DNA from: CAYGUI01 sp964353115
GTDB taxonomy: Bacteria; Pseudomonadota; Gammaproteobacteria; JAGOUU01
Length of the DNA stretch: 29,941 bases
Reading direction: 5' to 3'
NCBI GenBank assembly: GCA_964353115.1
Contig: CAYGUI010000012.1
Coordinates: 1 to 29,941 of the forward strand
The translations under genes and the position numbers were made by a program. Of the stretch, positions 14,331 to 22,720 are shown one piece after another. Position 1 is the stretch's first letter, and every line of letters begins with the position of its first letter. The notes under the pieces were generated by a model, which saw only the letters and a program-made list of their open reading frames with translations, was not told where the DNA came from and made no database searches.

Positions 14331-14570
14331 ATGTTATTTGAAGGGATTTTAAAAAAGTTGATTGGACGCCCTAAGCGCTCGTCAGTGGCAGATAGTGATA
14401 ATACGGCGCTAAGTTCATCTACTACAGCTGGCTCAGATGGTAGTTCGGCTTCGTATTCAGAAATTTCTCCAACAGGGGATGTTGCCGATTTTGTTAGACG
14501 TGAAGATGTGAGGTTGAGTGGTTATCAGCCGCCACCAAGTATTATTCCGACGAATTCGTCTTGCAAATAA
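14331..14570 (+). CDS. Small Ser/Thr-rich, disordered protein of unknown function
   Basis: A 79-residue protein starting 11 bp after the barrel gene with a modest ribosome-binding site (GCGGAGA). After a short basic amphipathic N-terminus (MLFEGILKKLIGRPKRSS) it is almost all Ser, Thr, Gly, Asp and Ala, followed by a VADFVRREDVRLSGY segment and a proline-rich end. It looks intrinsically disordered. Its last 29 bases overlap the end of the GNAT gene on the other strand. The family is not recognised. It might be co-expressed with the barrel protein. Confidence 0.5.
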   Translation: MLFEGILKKLIGRPKRSSVADSDNTALSSSTTAGSDGSSASYSEISPTGDVADFVRREDVRLSGYQPPPSIIPTNSSCK

Positions 14571-15321
14571 ATTTATAATTACCAACGTATTCCATGCCTA
14601 TATTTTTAGCAGCTTTTTGTGAGCCAATATTGTCTTTATCGCAAGTCCAGCTGGTTATGTAATGTTCTTTATGTAATTGTTTTTGTAGAAAAGAGCATAA
14701 ATAGCTTGATAAACCTTGTTTTCTATAGTCTGGGTGAGTGCATGTTCCAAGCTCGGCGTGCTTCCCACCTAATATGGCATAGGCTTCAGTAATAACGATA
14801 TTGTTATGTAATAAGCAAACTCCTTTTGCATTTTTTATAAAGTTATCGGGAGTCTCATAAAAATTTATAATGACTTCATTAAATAAGCATTTTTTAAGAA
14901 TTTCTTCATTTATAGTTGCTATTTGATAGTCTTTATTTATAATTATGTCCTGATTTCTTTTTGGATGATTTTTGTAAAAAAATTGTAGGCGATCTATTGT
15001 TTCAAAGTTAAATTTTTCGATCTCTTGATTAAAAAGATTAGAATCTTGCACATTGCAGACCAGTTTAAACGTTCTTTGGTTATTCAATATAGATAAGTAT
15101 TTATCTTTAGAATGATCTGTTAAATTTCCAGATATAAAACAATACATCCCAGATGTAATTAATGCGGAAATAGGCTTATTGTTTGAAATATCTATCCAGA
15201 CATTGCCTGGCATTTTACCTTCTAATATGGCCTTTATAAAGGCTATATTTGGGAAGTTTTCTGAGAAGAGGTGGACTATGTTGTTGTATTCTTTTATTTC
15301 TAATAATTTAATGTTTTTCAT
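14542..15321 (-). CDS. GNAT-family N-acetyltransferase
   Basis: A 259-residue protein of the two-part GNAT_acetyltran type. The C-terminal half holds the acetyl-CoA motif A: AELGTCTHPDYRKQGLSSYL, where YRKQGLSS is the pyrophosphate-binding Q/RxxGxx loop, followed by a helix and the SWTCDKDNIGSQKAAKNIGM segment (motif B, with an asparagine-rich turn before a helix). The N-terminal half is a degenerate GNAT or accessory domain. The substrate is unknown. It is a single gene read from a start at 15321, divergent from the racemase; a run of A-rich sequence precedes the ATG. Confidence 0.85.
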   Translation of the reverse strand: MKNIKLLEIKEYNNIVHLFSENFPNIAFIKAILEGKMPGNVWIDISNNKPISALITSGMYCFISGNLTDHSKDKYLSILNNQRTFKLVCNVQDSNLFNQEIEKFNFETIDRLQFFYKNHPKRNQDIIINKDYQIATINEEILKKCLFNEVIINFYETPDNFIKNAKGVCLLHNNIVITEAYAILGGKHAELGTCTHPDYRKQGLSSYLCSFLQKQLHKEHYITSWTCDKDNIGSQKAAKNIGMEYVGNYKFICKTNSSE

Positions 15322-15519
15322 TTTTTTTTAGTTCGTTAAAACAATATGTTAGGAATTATAGTATTGTATCAAATGAAGGAAAGATAACAAATAACCTTTA
15401 AAATCAATATCTTGAGCTTATAATTTAAATTTTATCTCATTGATTTAATCCCTTGTGGTCTATTTATGAAGAGTTTATAATGGCATCTACAGCAGTTAAA
15501 CAACTAACACAGGTTCGGT

Positions 15520-16230
15520 ATGAGAAAAATAGGTCTTTTGTGCGGATTGAGTTACCACTCAACAGCTATATATTATGAGCTTATTAATAAGCATGCAGCA
15601 AGTTTAAATAATCTTTCTTCAGCAAATATACTCATGAATAGCTTAAATGCTAAGGAAGTGATTGATTTAATTCAAGCAAACAAAATTAAAGAATTAGAGA
15701 ATTTTTTAATTAAAGAGGTATTAGTTTTAGAAAAAGCAGGTGCTGAGTGTGTTGCAATGACATGTAATACAGTGCATTTTTTTATAGATGCTATACGCGC
15801 TAAAACATCACTCCCAGTTATTAGTATTATTGAGTCTGTTGCAAAAGAAGCAAGTCTAAGTAAATTGAAGAAAGTTGGTATACTTGGAACAAAATTTAGT
15901 TGTAAAAATAATATTCACTCTCGAGAATTGTCTAAACTTAATATAGATAGTATGTATCCTAGTGATATTGATATGCAAAAGATATCTGACATTATTATAA
16001 ATTTATGCTCTGGTCGTTCTTCAAAGGAAGATCTTTCTATACTTGATAAAATAATTAAATATTTTATAGATAAAGATGTTGATGGAATAATTTTGGGTTG
16101 TACAGAGTTAGGGTTATTGATTAACCAAAAAAATTATAATCATGTAAAGATTTTAGATACAGCAATAATCCATGCCAATGATTTGGCAGAATTTATGATG
16201 AGTAAAAAATTAGAAAGAGGAGTTATTTAA
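15520..16230 (+). CDS. Aspartate/glutamate racemase family protein
   Basis: A 236-residue cofactor-independent racemase. Both catalytic cysteine contexts are present: AMTCNTVHFF in the middle and ILGCTELGLL near the C-terminus. The N-terminus MRKIGLLCGLSYHSTAIYYE is the usual aspartate-racemase opening (IGxxGGxS...YY). It interconverts L- and D-Asp or D-Glu; the context favours aspartate, because the next gene, one base away, is an asparagine synthetase. The pair could supply D-Asp or D-Asn, for instance for a peptide or cell-wall use, or simply belong to amino-acid turnover. A small in-frame-distinct ATG frame at 15480-15578 precedes it and is probably not a gene. Confidence 0.88.
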   Translation: MRKIGLLCGLSYHSTAIYYELINKHAASLNNLSSANILMNSLNAKEVIDLIQANKIKELENFLIKEVLVLEKAGAECVAMTCNTVHFFIDAIRAKTSLPVISIIESVAKEASLSKLKKVGILGTKFSCKNNIHSRELSKLNIDSMYPSDIDMQKISDIIINLCSGRSSKEDLSILDKIIKYFIDKDVDGIILGCTELGLLINQKNYNHVKILDTAIIHANDLAEFMMSKKLERGVI

Positions 16231-16231
16231 T

Positions 16232-18145
16232 ATGTGCGGTATTGTCGGTGTATTGAAAAGAAATGCAGATGTAAATCTAAATTATTTAAATAATGCGTTA
16301 GATGTAATAAATCATCGCGGACCTGATGATAAAACTTTTTGGTTGCATCAAAACAAAAAAATAGCTTTGGGTCATGTTAGATTAAGCATAATAGATTTAA
16401 ATGGTGGATCTCAGCCTTTAGTTTCTCAAGATGGTATGGTTCATGCCGTTGTTAATGGTGAGATATATGATCATGATAAGATCCGTGAAGATCTTAAAGA
16501 AAAAGGATATATATTCAAAACCCATTCTGATAGTGAAGTAGTTGTGGCTTTGTATCAAGAATATGGGTTAGATTTACATAAATATTTACGTGGTGAATTT
16601 GCTTTTATTATTTGGGATGAAAGAAATAAGAGGCTAGTTGCTTTTCGTGATCAAATGGGAGTAAAACCACTTTATTACACTATCCATAATAACAATTTAT
16701 ATTTGGCTTCAGAAATTAAAGCCTTATTAAAATTTGATGTTCCATCAGAATGGAATGCAGATACTATCTATTATACCAATCATAGTATTTTTCAGTCAGA
16801 AAGAACTTGTTTTAATAATATTTTTTCTTTACGTCCAGGGCATTTTATAGTTGCAACAGAAAAAGATTTTAATATACAAAGATATTGGGATTTAGAGTTT
16901 GCTACAAAAGATAGTGAACTTAGTGAGAATTTATCTGAAAAAGAATATATCGATAAATTTAGAGATATTTTTGAAGATTCAGTAAGAACTAGGCTTAATG
17001 CTGATGTTCCTGTAGGGTGTTATTTAAGTGGCGGTATCGATTCAACTGCTGTTTTAGCAATGGCTGCGAAAATACATAATAAACCTATAGATGCTTATAC
17101 GATTTCTTTCAATGATGATATCTTCAATGAATCAGATATTGCCAAAGATACAGCTAAATTTGTAGGGGCTAATTACAATGAAGTTAAAGTTACAGATCAA
17201 GATATTGCGGATAATTTTGATGCTTCGATATGGCATGGTGAATCGGTAATTAGTAATACTCATGGAGTTGCTTTATATTTGCTTAGCAAATTAGTTCACA
17301 ATAGCGGTAATAGAGTTGTATTAACTGGTGGTGGATCTGATGAGCTATTAGGTGGGTATGCATTTTTTAGAGAAGATATAATCTCTGGGAATAGTAATGA
17401 TGAAGAGCGTAGTAAATTATTAGAAAAAGTAAGAAGCAATCCTATTGGTGCAGGACTAGTTACTACTTCTGAGTCTCAGCAAGTCAATAAGTTTGCATCT
17501 TATCTAAAAAATCATAGTTCTACATTACTAAAAATATATAGCGGTCGTGGTAAAGAATTTGCAGAGTTATATACAGAAGATTTTAAACAAAAAATGAATG
17601 GTAATGATGCCATAAAAAATATAATTCAAGAATTAGGGGTGTCAAAGTTAGAAAGTATGATTAATACTAGCGATGTTTCTGCATATTTATTTGCAAATAC
17701 TACGCTCCCAGGTTATATACTTTCTACCATAGGAGATAAAATTGAAATGGGATATTCAGTTGAAGGTAGGGTTCCATTTTTAGATCAAAAAATGGTTTCT
17801 TTTAATATGAAATTACCACAGGAATTAAAAATTAAAAATTATGTGGAGAAATATATCTTGAGGGAGGCGGTGAAAGATATTATTCCGGAGAAATTATATA
17901 ATCGAACCAAGCAACCTTTCTGTGCACCTCCTGCTAACGTATCATTGCATAAATTTATGCAAGAAGTATTTAACAGTTCCTTGCTAAAAGATATACCTTT
18001 TTATGATCAAAATAAGGTTATAAACTTATTAAATTCTATATCTAGTCTTCCGGTTAAAGAAAGAATATCTGCGGATAGTAGATTGACAGAAGTTTTAAGT
18101 GCTTGTTTGCTAGCTAATCACTATAATATTAATGATATTACTTAA
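16232..18145 (+). CDS. asnB: Asparagine synthetase (glutamine-hydrolysing), AsnB family
   Basis: A 637-residue two-domain enzyme. The class II glutaminase domain starts with the nucleophile Cys2 (MCGIVGVLKRN) and has NHRGPDD and VNGEIYD. The synthetase domain has the PP-loop CYLSGGIDSTAVLAMA near residue 262 and a later GGGSDELLGGY. It forms asparagine from aspartate, ATP and glutamine-derived ammonia. The length fits the longer AsnB/AsnH group, whose members also include amidotransferases of peptide and cell-wall pathways, so an alternative acceptor such as D-Asp is possible. One base separates it from the racemase, so the two are translated together. Confidence 0.93.
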   Translation: MCGIVGVLKRNADVNLNYLNNALDVINHRGPDDKTFWLHQNKKIALGHVRLSIIDLNGGSQPLVSQDGMVHAVVNGEIYDHDKIREDLKEKGYIFKTHSDSEVVVALYQEYGLDLHKYLRGEFAFIIWDERNKRLVAFRDQMGVKPLYYTIHNNNLYLASEIKALLKFDVPSEWNADTIYYTNHSIFQSERTCFNNIFSLRPGHFIVATEKDFNIQRYWDLEFATKDSELSENLSEKEYIDKFRDIFEDSVRTRLNADVPVGCYLSGGIDSTAVLAMAAKIHNKPIDAYTISFNDDIFNESDIAKDTAKFVGANYNEVKVTDQDIADNFDASIWHGESVISNTHGVALYLLSKLVHNSGNRVVLTGGGSDELLGGYAFFREDIISGNSNDEERSKLLEKVRSNPIGAGLVTTSESQQVNKFASYLKNHSSTLLKIYSGRGKEFAELYTEDFKQKMNGNDAIKNIIQELGVSKLESMINTSDVSAYLFANTTLPGYILSTIGDKIEMGYSVEGRVPFLDQKMVSFNMKLPQELKIKNYVEKYILREAVKDIIPEKLYNRTKQPFCAPPANVSLHKFMQEVFNSSLLKDIPFYDQNKVINLLNSISSLPVKERISADSRLTEVLSACLLANHYNINDIT

Positions 18146-18160
18146 TGTAAGGTTAAGATC

Positions 18161-18352
18161 TTATTTTTTAACTTTATATAAAATTAAAGCAAAAAATAAA
18201 GAAAATATTAGTGATCCATAAAATATAAATAAGAACTCTATATTAAATATATTGTTCTGTTTATGGCGAGGTGTAATTGCGAGTATTGGAATTATTAGAA
18301 TAGCTGTAACTATTAAGCTCGTAAATAATTTGTCAATAAAATCTTTTTTCAT
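18161..18352 (-). CDS. Small two-span membrane protein, unknown
   Basis: A 63-residue protein with two hydrophobic segments (about 10-27, LFTSLIVTAILIIPILAI, and about 38-58, IEFLFIFYGSLIFSLFFA) joined by a short basic loop. It ends in KVKK, suggesting both termini are cytoplasmic. It is convergent with asnB and divergent from the next gene. No family is recognised. Small size and AT-rich composition leave some doubt that it is real. Confidence 0.5.
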   Translation of the reverse strand: MKKDFIDKLFTSLIVTAILIIPILAITPRHKQNNIFNIEFLFIFYGSLIFSLFFALILYKVKK

Positions 18353-18409
18353 ACTTGTAATTTATTTGTTATATAATTTTTATTATATGTATATTAAAAG
18401 GAATTTACC

Positions 18410-18991
18410 ATGCTGAAATTTTTAAAGGGGATATTTAGCGTTTCTAATAGCTTAGAAAACAATGATGTAATTGATGATTTAGCAACATTTTATAATAAAG
18501 AAATTGATAAGGAATACGATAGAATACCTTCTATTAAAGAAGCAGAGCGTTCTTTGTTGTCATTATATAAATCATATTATCATCATATACATACAATAGC
18601 TCAGCAGCGTTTGACAGTTCATAGTTTATTTTTAACGGTGCATACTATATTTTCTAGTATGTTAGGGATTTTTCTGTATAGAGCAACTAATTTATGGATT
18701 AATTGGTCTTTTGTAGAGAAAATTACTATTTTGACAGCTCCTTACACATTGATGCTGGTTTTATGTGTGGTTTGGTATAAGCTTTTAACTGAATACGCGA
18801 TAATGAGTTATGCGTTTATTTTGCTGATAAAATCAATGGAAAAACATTTACCAATTAGGCCTTTAACTGTTTTGCTTTCTGGAGTTAGCCATTATAAGTT
18901 GAACAGTGATCTTAGTAAATTAATGAAATTTTTACCTATAACTTTTATAGTTGTTTATCTTGCTATGTTTATAGTTGTATTAGTAAATTAA
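18410..18991 (+). CDS. Integral membrane protein, possible RipA/8xMP-like
   Basis: A 193-residue protein. The first 60 residues are charged and helical, then LLSLYKSYYHHIHTIAQQRL leads into hydrophobic spans at about 70-88, 100-120 and 172-191. Features such as a YK-x-Y helix, a QQRLTVHSLFLTVHT span, WYKLLTEYAIMSYAF, and ME-KHLPIRPL recall the RipA-like octameric membrane protein family, which often has unknown or membrane-stress roles. This is a resemblance by eye only. It has a fair ribosome-binding site (AAAGGAAT) and stands alone upstream of the protease. Confidence 0.65.
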   Translation: MLKFLKGIFSVSNSLENNDVIDDLATFYNKEIDKEYDRIPSIKEAERSLLSLYKSYYHHIHTIAQQRLTVHSLFLTVHTIFSSMLGIFLYRATNLWINWSFVEKITILTAPYTLMLVLCVVWYKLLTEYAIMSYAFILLIKSMEKHLPIRPLTVLLSGVSHYKLNSDLSKLMKFLPITFIVVYLAMFIVVLVN

Positions 18992-19026
18992 TTTTTACTT
19001 AGAGTAAACTTTCAGAAAATACCTGA

Positions 19027-19056
19027 TTGACTCCTAACTAGCGTCATTGCTATAGT
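19027..19056 (+). promoter_or_regulatory. Promoter of the M4 protease gene
   Basis: TTGACT (19027-19032) and TATAGT (19051-19056) are separated by 18 bp, which is a good sigma-70-type promoter. Transcription would begin near 19062-19064, leaving a 5' leader of about 30 bases with a strong ribosome-binding site (AAAGGAGG at 19081-19088). Confidence 0.7.
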
Positions 19057-19071
19057 GAAACTGTGACGCTA
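19039..19071. promoter_or_regulatory. Operator-like inverted repeat around the protease promoter
   Basis: TAGCGTCA (19039-19046) and TGACGCTA (19064-19071) are perfect 8-bp inverted arms with centres 25 bp apart. The left arm lies between the -35 and -10, and the right arm covers the expected transcription start. This geometry fits a repressor or a regulator that bridges the -10. It could alternatively form an RNA hairpin only if transcription starts farther upstream. Confidence 0.6.
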
Positions 19072-19092
19072 TTTAAATTTAAAGGAGGAAAT

Positions 19093-20616
19093 ATGCGTAG
19101 ATCGTTTTGGCTAGGAGCGGCTTTAATACCGAATATTATATTCGCTGCAAAAGCAGTGCCAGTGAATGCCTTATCATCAGCAGAAATTAATCAATATTTT
19201 GCTAAAAGTGTTAATTCCACTTATGGTGTTAAATCCTTAACAGAGTCTGAAGATAAAAATGGTGTAAAACACTTTAGATATCAACAGCTTTATAAAGGTT
19301 TACCAGTTTATGGTCATCATATTTTAAAACATGTAAATAATTCAAATAAAGCAATGTTTACTGGTAACGTAGTGCAAGAAATTCATTTAGATCTTGCTGA
19401 TGTTAAACCAGTTGCAGGTTTTTCAAAAGATGTAGCTCTAGCTCAAGCTAAAGAAACGTTTATAAAAAAATCTAAAATGGTTGCTGCTGAAACTGTTTTT
19501 ACTAATGAGAAATCAGAGTTATCGATTTATCAAGATAAAAAAAATGGTGAAGCTAAATTAGTTTATATCGTTAGCTTTTTTGCAGATGCTAAAAAAAGTG
19601 GTAAACCAGCACGTCCTTTTTATGTAATCGATGCAAAAACTAAAGAACTAGTTCATTATTGGAATAATTTAAATACTGACAAAGAAGGTTATGGACCTGG
19701 TGGAAATCTTAAAACAGGTTTTTACTTATATGGTAGTTCGTACGAAAAGTTAGATGTAAGAGTTGATGATAGCGGTTGGACTAAAGATTGCTATATGGAA
19801 AATAGTGATGTTAGAACTGTTCATATGAATTATCAAGAGTGGGGTGATGATACATATTCATTCCCATGTTACTGGAGTGGTATGGATGCTATAAACGGCG
19901 CTGCATCGCCTCTTAATGATGCCCATTTCTTTGGTAATAAAATTGTAGAAATGTATCACAATTGGTACGACACTACACCATTACCATTTCAACTTGTAAT
20001 GCGTACACATTACGGTTTTGCATTTGAAAATGCTTTCTGGGATGGTGAAACAATGACCTTTGGTGATGGTTTCATGTCATTCTATCCATTAGTTGCTGCT
20101 GACGTTGCTGCGCATGAAGTAAGTCACGGTGTAACGCAATTTAACTCTAATTTGCAATACGAAGGTCAATCTGGTGGTATGAACGAGTCTTTCTCTGATA
20201 TGGCTGGTGAAGCAATGAAGTTCTATATTCATGGTCATAACAACTGGAAGGTTGGATCTGATATCGCAAGAACTATGGATGCATTGCGTTATATGGATGA
20301 TCCAACTAAAGATGGTATGTCAATAGGTGATGCTCGTGATTATAGCGATGACTTAGATGTACATTTTACTAGCGGCGTTTATAACAAAGCTTTTTACTTA
20401 TTAGCTACTCATGACGGTTGGAATGTGAAAAAGGCTTTTGAAGTTATGTTAGATGCTAATAAGCATTATTGGACTCCATTCTCAACATATACTGATGCTG
20501 CTGATGGTGTAATGCAAAGTGCTAAGAACTTGGGATACGATGTTAATGCTGTAGTTGCTACATTTGCAGGTGTTGGTATTGATTGTTCAGAAGATAGTTG
20601 TCAGTTGATGCAGTAA
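19093..20616 (+). CDS. Secreted M4-family zinc metalloprotease (thermolysin/ProA-like)
   Basis: A 507-residue precursor, with the ATG at 19093 directly after AAAGGAGGAAAT; an upstream in-frame start at 19063 would fall within the operator. A signal peptide (MRRSFWLGAALIPNIIFA) is followed by an FTP/PepSY propeptide to about residue 200. The catalytic domain has H341-E342-x-x-H345 (AAHEVSHGVTQ) and E365 in GGMNESFSD, the exact thermolysin spacing, and the DVHFTSGVYNKAFYLLA segment with the transition-state histidine. The protein is shorter than Legionella ProA and ends soon after the domain (DCSEDSC), so no extra C-terminal domain exists. It is likely exported by type II secretion. The substrate is unknown. 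It is a single gene under its own promoter. Confidence 0.95.
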   Translation: MRRSFWLGAALIPNIIFAAKAVPVNALSSAEINQYFAKSVNSTYGVKSLTESEDKNGVKHFRYQQLYKGLPVYGHHILKHVNNSNKAMFTGNVVQEIHLDLADVKPVAGFSKDVALAQAKETFIKKSKMVAAETVFTNEKSELSIYQDKKNGEAKLVYIVSFFADAKKSGKPARPFYVIDAKTKELVHYWNNLNTDKEGYGPGGNLKTGFYLYGSSYEKLDVRVDDSGWTKDCYMENSDVRTVHMNYQEWGDDTYSFPCYWSGMDAINGAASPLNDAHFFGNKIVEMYHNWYDTTPLPFQLVMRTHYGFAFENAFWDGETMTFGDGFMSFYPLVAADVAAHEVSHGVTQFNSNLQYEGQSGGMNESFSDMAGEAMKFYIHGHNNWKVGSDIARTMDALRYMDDPTKDGMSIGDARDYSDDLDVHFTSGVYNKAFYLLATHDGWNVKKAFEVMLDANKHYWTPFSTYTDAADGVMQSAKNLGYDVNAVVATFAGVGIDCSEDSCQLMQ

Positions 20617-20658
20617 AACCCCCGCGCTTTCAGCGCTGCCCCCTTTAATAAGGGGGCT
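20615..20658 (+). repeat. Palindromic intergenic element, copy 1
   Basis: AAAACCCCC is followed by a small GC hairpin (GCGCT-TTC-AGCGC, 20624-20636) and a stronger one (GCCCCCTT-TAAT-AAGGGGGC, 20638-20657), then CTA. It starts in the last bases of the protease gene stop. The design AAAACCCC + GC hairpin + CCCC..GGGG hairpin + TA recurs inverted just downstream. Confidence 0.8.
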
Positions 20659-20680
20659 ATATTTTTCATTTTGATAATGG

Positions 20681-20739
20681 GCTATATTCTCCCCTTTTGT
20701 AAAGGGGAGATGTCGGCAACGCCGACAGAGGGGTTTTTT
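20681..20739 (-). repeat. Palindromic intergenic element, copy 2, inverted; also a likely terminator
   Basis: Read on the minus strand it has the same design as copy 1: AAAAACCCC, a GC hairpin (TGTCGGC/GCCGACA, 20711-20727) and a 10-bp hairpin (TCTCCCCTTT-TGT-AAAGGGGAGA, 20688-20710), then TA. On the plus strand the hairpins end in GGGGTTTTTT, so the pair may also terminate the protease transcript. Such elements recur at many sites in bacterial genomes. Confidence 0.8.
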
Positions 20740-20781
20740 CCATAAATTGGAAGATGCCTGCGAAGCGTAGCAAAGCCGGAT

Positions 20782-20799
20782 ATGCTAAACTTCTAGCAT
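20782..20799 (+). promoter_or_regulatory. Hairpin covering the start codon of the DUF945 gene
   Basis: ATGCTA (20782-20787) and TAGCAT (20794-20799) are perfect inverted arms with a 6-base loop. The second arm contains the first two bases of the start ATG (20798). No Shine-Dalgarno sequence is visible upstream. Translation may be weak, or the transcript may begin close to the ATG. Confidence 0.45.
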
Positions 20800-22693
20800 G
20801 AATAAAAAACTAATCTTCATTTTATTGCTGATTATTGCAGCATTTACAGGTATATTTTATTTTAAAAAAAACTCACAAAAACAAGATCTTGAGCATCTAT
20901 TTTCAAGTAAAGTAGTAGACTATAAAAATCAAGGGGCGGTTTCTACTGGTAGTTTAGATCTCAAAAATTTGCCTTTGATAAATCAAAAAGCTTTATTAAA
21001 TTTCAAGGTTGATAATAATAAATTATTTGGCTCTAAAATTAATGGAGATATCACGGTAGATGGCACTGAAGTTATTAAGTTTTCAGGTCAATATTCTATC
21101 GCTGGGCGTTTAAATGGGACATTTAATTTTACGAGTGGTGATTTATCTCGCGATTTATCTGGACCAGTAAATTTTGAAATTATTGATAATGTTTTGTCTG
21201 TAAATTATGTTGGTAATTATAAAAATAATACAAAACTAAATTTTTCTGGCGATTATAATTTTAATTTAAAGCAACTTTCGAGTATCGCAATAAATGCATT
21301 AAATTCTAATTTTAAATTAATTGCTACTGGAAATTTAATCGATAACAAATTAACTCTAAAATCTAATGTTACTAGTGATAAGTTTAATTTTTCATATTCA
21401 GATCAAGATATAACTATAAATAATTTAGAAATTAACGATGAGTGGAATATAGAGCAGAATGATGCCGGGAAATTTACTATAACTGATGATTTAAATTTTA
21501 TAGCAGATAGTGCTGTTTTGAATAAAATAAGTTTTAAAAATTTAAAACTAGCTGGTAAATCTACCGAAATCAATAAATATCAATCATTAAAACAGGCTTT
21601 TCTTCATTCTCATAAATCAGTATTAATTAATAATTCTTTAAAAGTAGCAGGTATAAATTATAGTGATAATTTAAAAAATATAGAGTTAGTAAATTCTAGT
21701 GTGAATATTTTAAATAATAATCTAAAGCTTGTTGCTGAAAAATATAATGCTAATTTTAGTGGCGTTGAGATATCTGCAGATAATGTTGCTTTTGATATAA
21801 ATAATTTTAATTTTGACCCTAATATTTTTTCCAATACTGCAAATATTGTGGCAGAGAAGCTGAGTGTTATTTATAAGAAAAAATCTATTAAAACTGAAAA
21901 ATTGAAAATTAATAATACAGTTAAAAATAGTCAGGCTAATTTTACTGCACATTATAATAATTTTTATTTTAAAGACGAAGATAATAGCTTAGATTTTGTA
22001 TTAAAAAATAATGATGTAATATCTGGTGATTTTTCAATCGATGACTCTGGTAATTTTTTAATAAATACAAAATTTAATCTAAAAGATTTAAATTTAAATG
22101 ATATTAGTTATAAAAATGCTGCTGTTATCTCTAAAGTAAATTATTCAGGGGGTAATTTATTTAATGATTTTGATTTTTCAATAAAAGCACAAAATAGTTT
22201 TCTGTGGGATTTTCAATACAAAGGATTAATTAACCCTAAATGGTTAGATAAAAAATTAGATAATTCAGAAATATTACAAATTTTGGAAACTAATTTTGTT
22301 TTAAATTCAAAAATAAATTACTTATATCAAAATAATAAAGACAAGCCTGTAACCGTTAATTTTTCAATAAATAACAAAAAAATGAGCGAAGAAGAATTTT
22401 CTAGTTTTATTGATCCGGGTAATCAAAACCCACAGATGTTATTGCACTCAGTTATTAATTCGCAAATTAGATATCCGCAAGAAGTAACAAATATTGCAGA
22501 ATTATTTCCGTTTAATTATTTGCCAAGTGCTGTGAAATTTATCAATATGATTAGTAAGTCGATAAAGCAAGAGAATGGTTTTAATTATTATAATATTAAC
22601 TTTATAGATAATAGTTTAAATATTAACAATAGTAATTATAATTTTAATCAAAATAAGAGTAGTAGTTTAGATTCGATTCATTATGTCGCATGA
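20798..22693 (+). CDS. DUF945 (YdgA-like) family protein, membrane-anchored
   Basis: A 631-residue protein with one N-terminal membrane segment (residues 4-22, LIFILLLIIAAFTGIFYF) and a very long Asn/Lys/Ser-rich periplasmic part made of repeated short beta-strands (patterns such as NFSGDYNFNL, LNLNDISYKN). The overall form is that of the DUF945/YdgA group of Gram-negative envelope proteins, but the sequence is highly diverged and AT-biased, so the assignment is moderate. A related idea is an AsmA-like lipid-transfer or assembly protein, also a beta-taco fold. The start has no visible ribosome-binding site and lies in a hairpin. It is convergent with bcp, with 14 bp between stops. Confidence 0.65.
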   Translation: MNKKLIFILLLIIAAFTGIFYFKKNSQKQDLEHLFSSKVVDYKNQGAVSTGSLDLKNLPLINQKALLNFKVDNNKLFGSKINGDITVDGTEVIKFSGQYSIAGRLNGTFNFTSGDLSRDLSGPVNFEIIDNVLSVNYVGNYKNNTKLNFSGDYNFNLKQLSSIAINALNSNFKLIATGNLIDNKLTLKSNVTSDKFNFSYSDQDITINNLEINDEWNIEQNDAGKFTITDDLNFIADSAVLNKISFKNLKLAGKSTEINKYQSLKQAFLHSHKSVLINNSLKVAGINYSDNLKNIELVNSSVNILNNNLKLVAEKYNANFSGVEISADNVAFDINNFNFDPNIFSNTANIVAEKLSVIYKKKSIKTEKLKINNTVKNSQANFTAHYNNFYFKDEDNSLDFVLKNNDVISGDFSIDDSGNFLINTKFNLKDLNLNDISYKNAAVISKVNYSGGNLFNDFDFSIKAQNSFLWDFQYKGLINPKWLDKKLDNSEILQILETNFVLNSKINYLYQNNKDKPVTVNFSINNKKMSEEEFSSFIDPGNQNPQMLLHSVINSQIRYPQEVTNIAELFPFNYLPSAVKFINMISKSIKQENGFNYYNINFIDNSLNINNSNYNFNQNKSSSLDSIHYVA

Positions 22694-22697
22694 TAAG

Positions 22698-22720
22698 GGC
22701 GGGGAGTTTAAATCTCCGCC
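22698..22720. terminator. Hairpin between convergent DUF945 and bcp genes
   Basis: GGCGGGGA (22698-22705) and TCTCCGCC (22713-22720) pair over 8 bp with one G-T wobble and a 7-base loop. It overlaps the last codons and stop of bcp. No T-run follows on either strand, so intrinsic termination is uncertain, but a role in ending or protecting both transcripts is likely. Confidence 0.45.

Noticed and set aside
15480..15578. 33-codon ATG frame before the racemase
   Set aside because: It has a start, but overlaps the racemase start in another frame, lacks a clear ribosome-binding site and has no protein-like features.
18146..18180. Terminator after asnB (TAAGATCTTA with T-run)
   Set aside because: The dyad has no loop and the T-run lies within the coding end of the opposite small gene, so I cannot support a hairpin terminator.
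20740..20781. Possible third copy of the palindromic element (GCCTGCGAAGCGTAGCAAAGCCGG)
   Set aside because: It contains GC-rich words but no arms of useful length and no AAAACCCC border.
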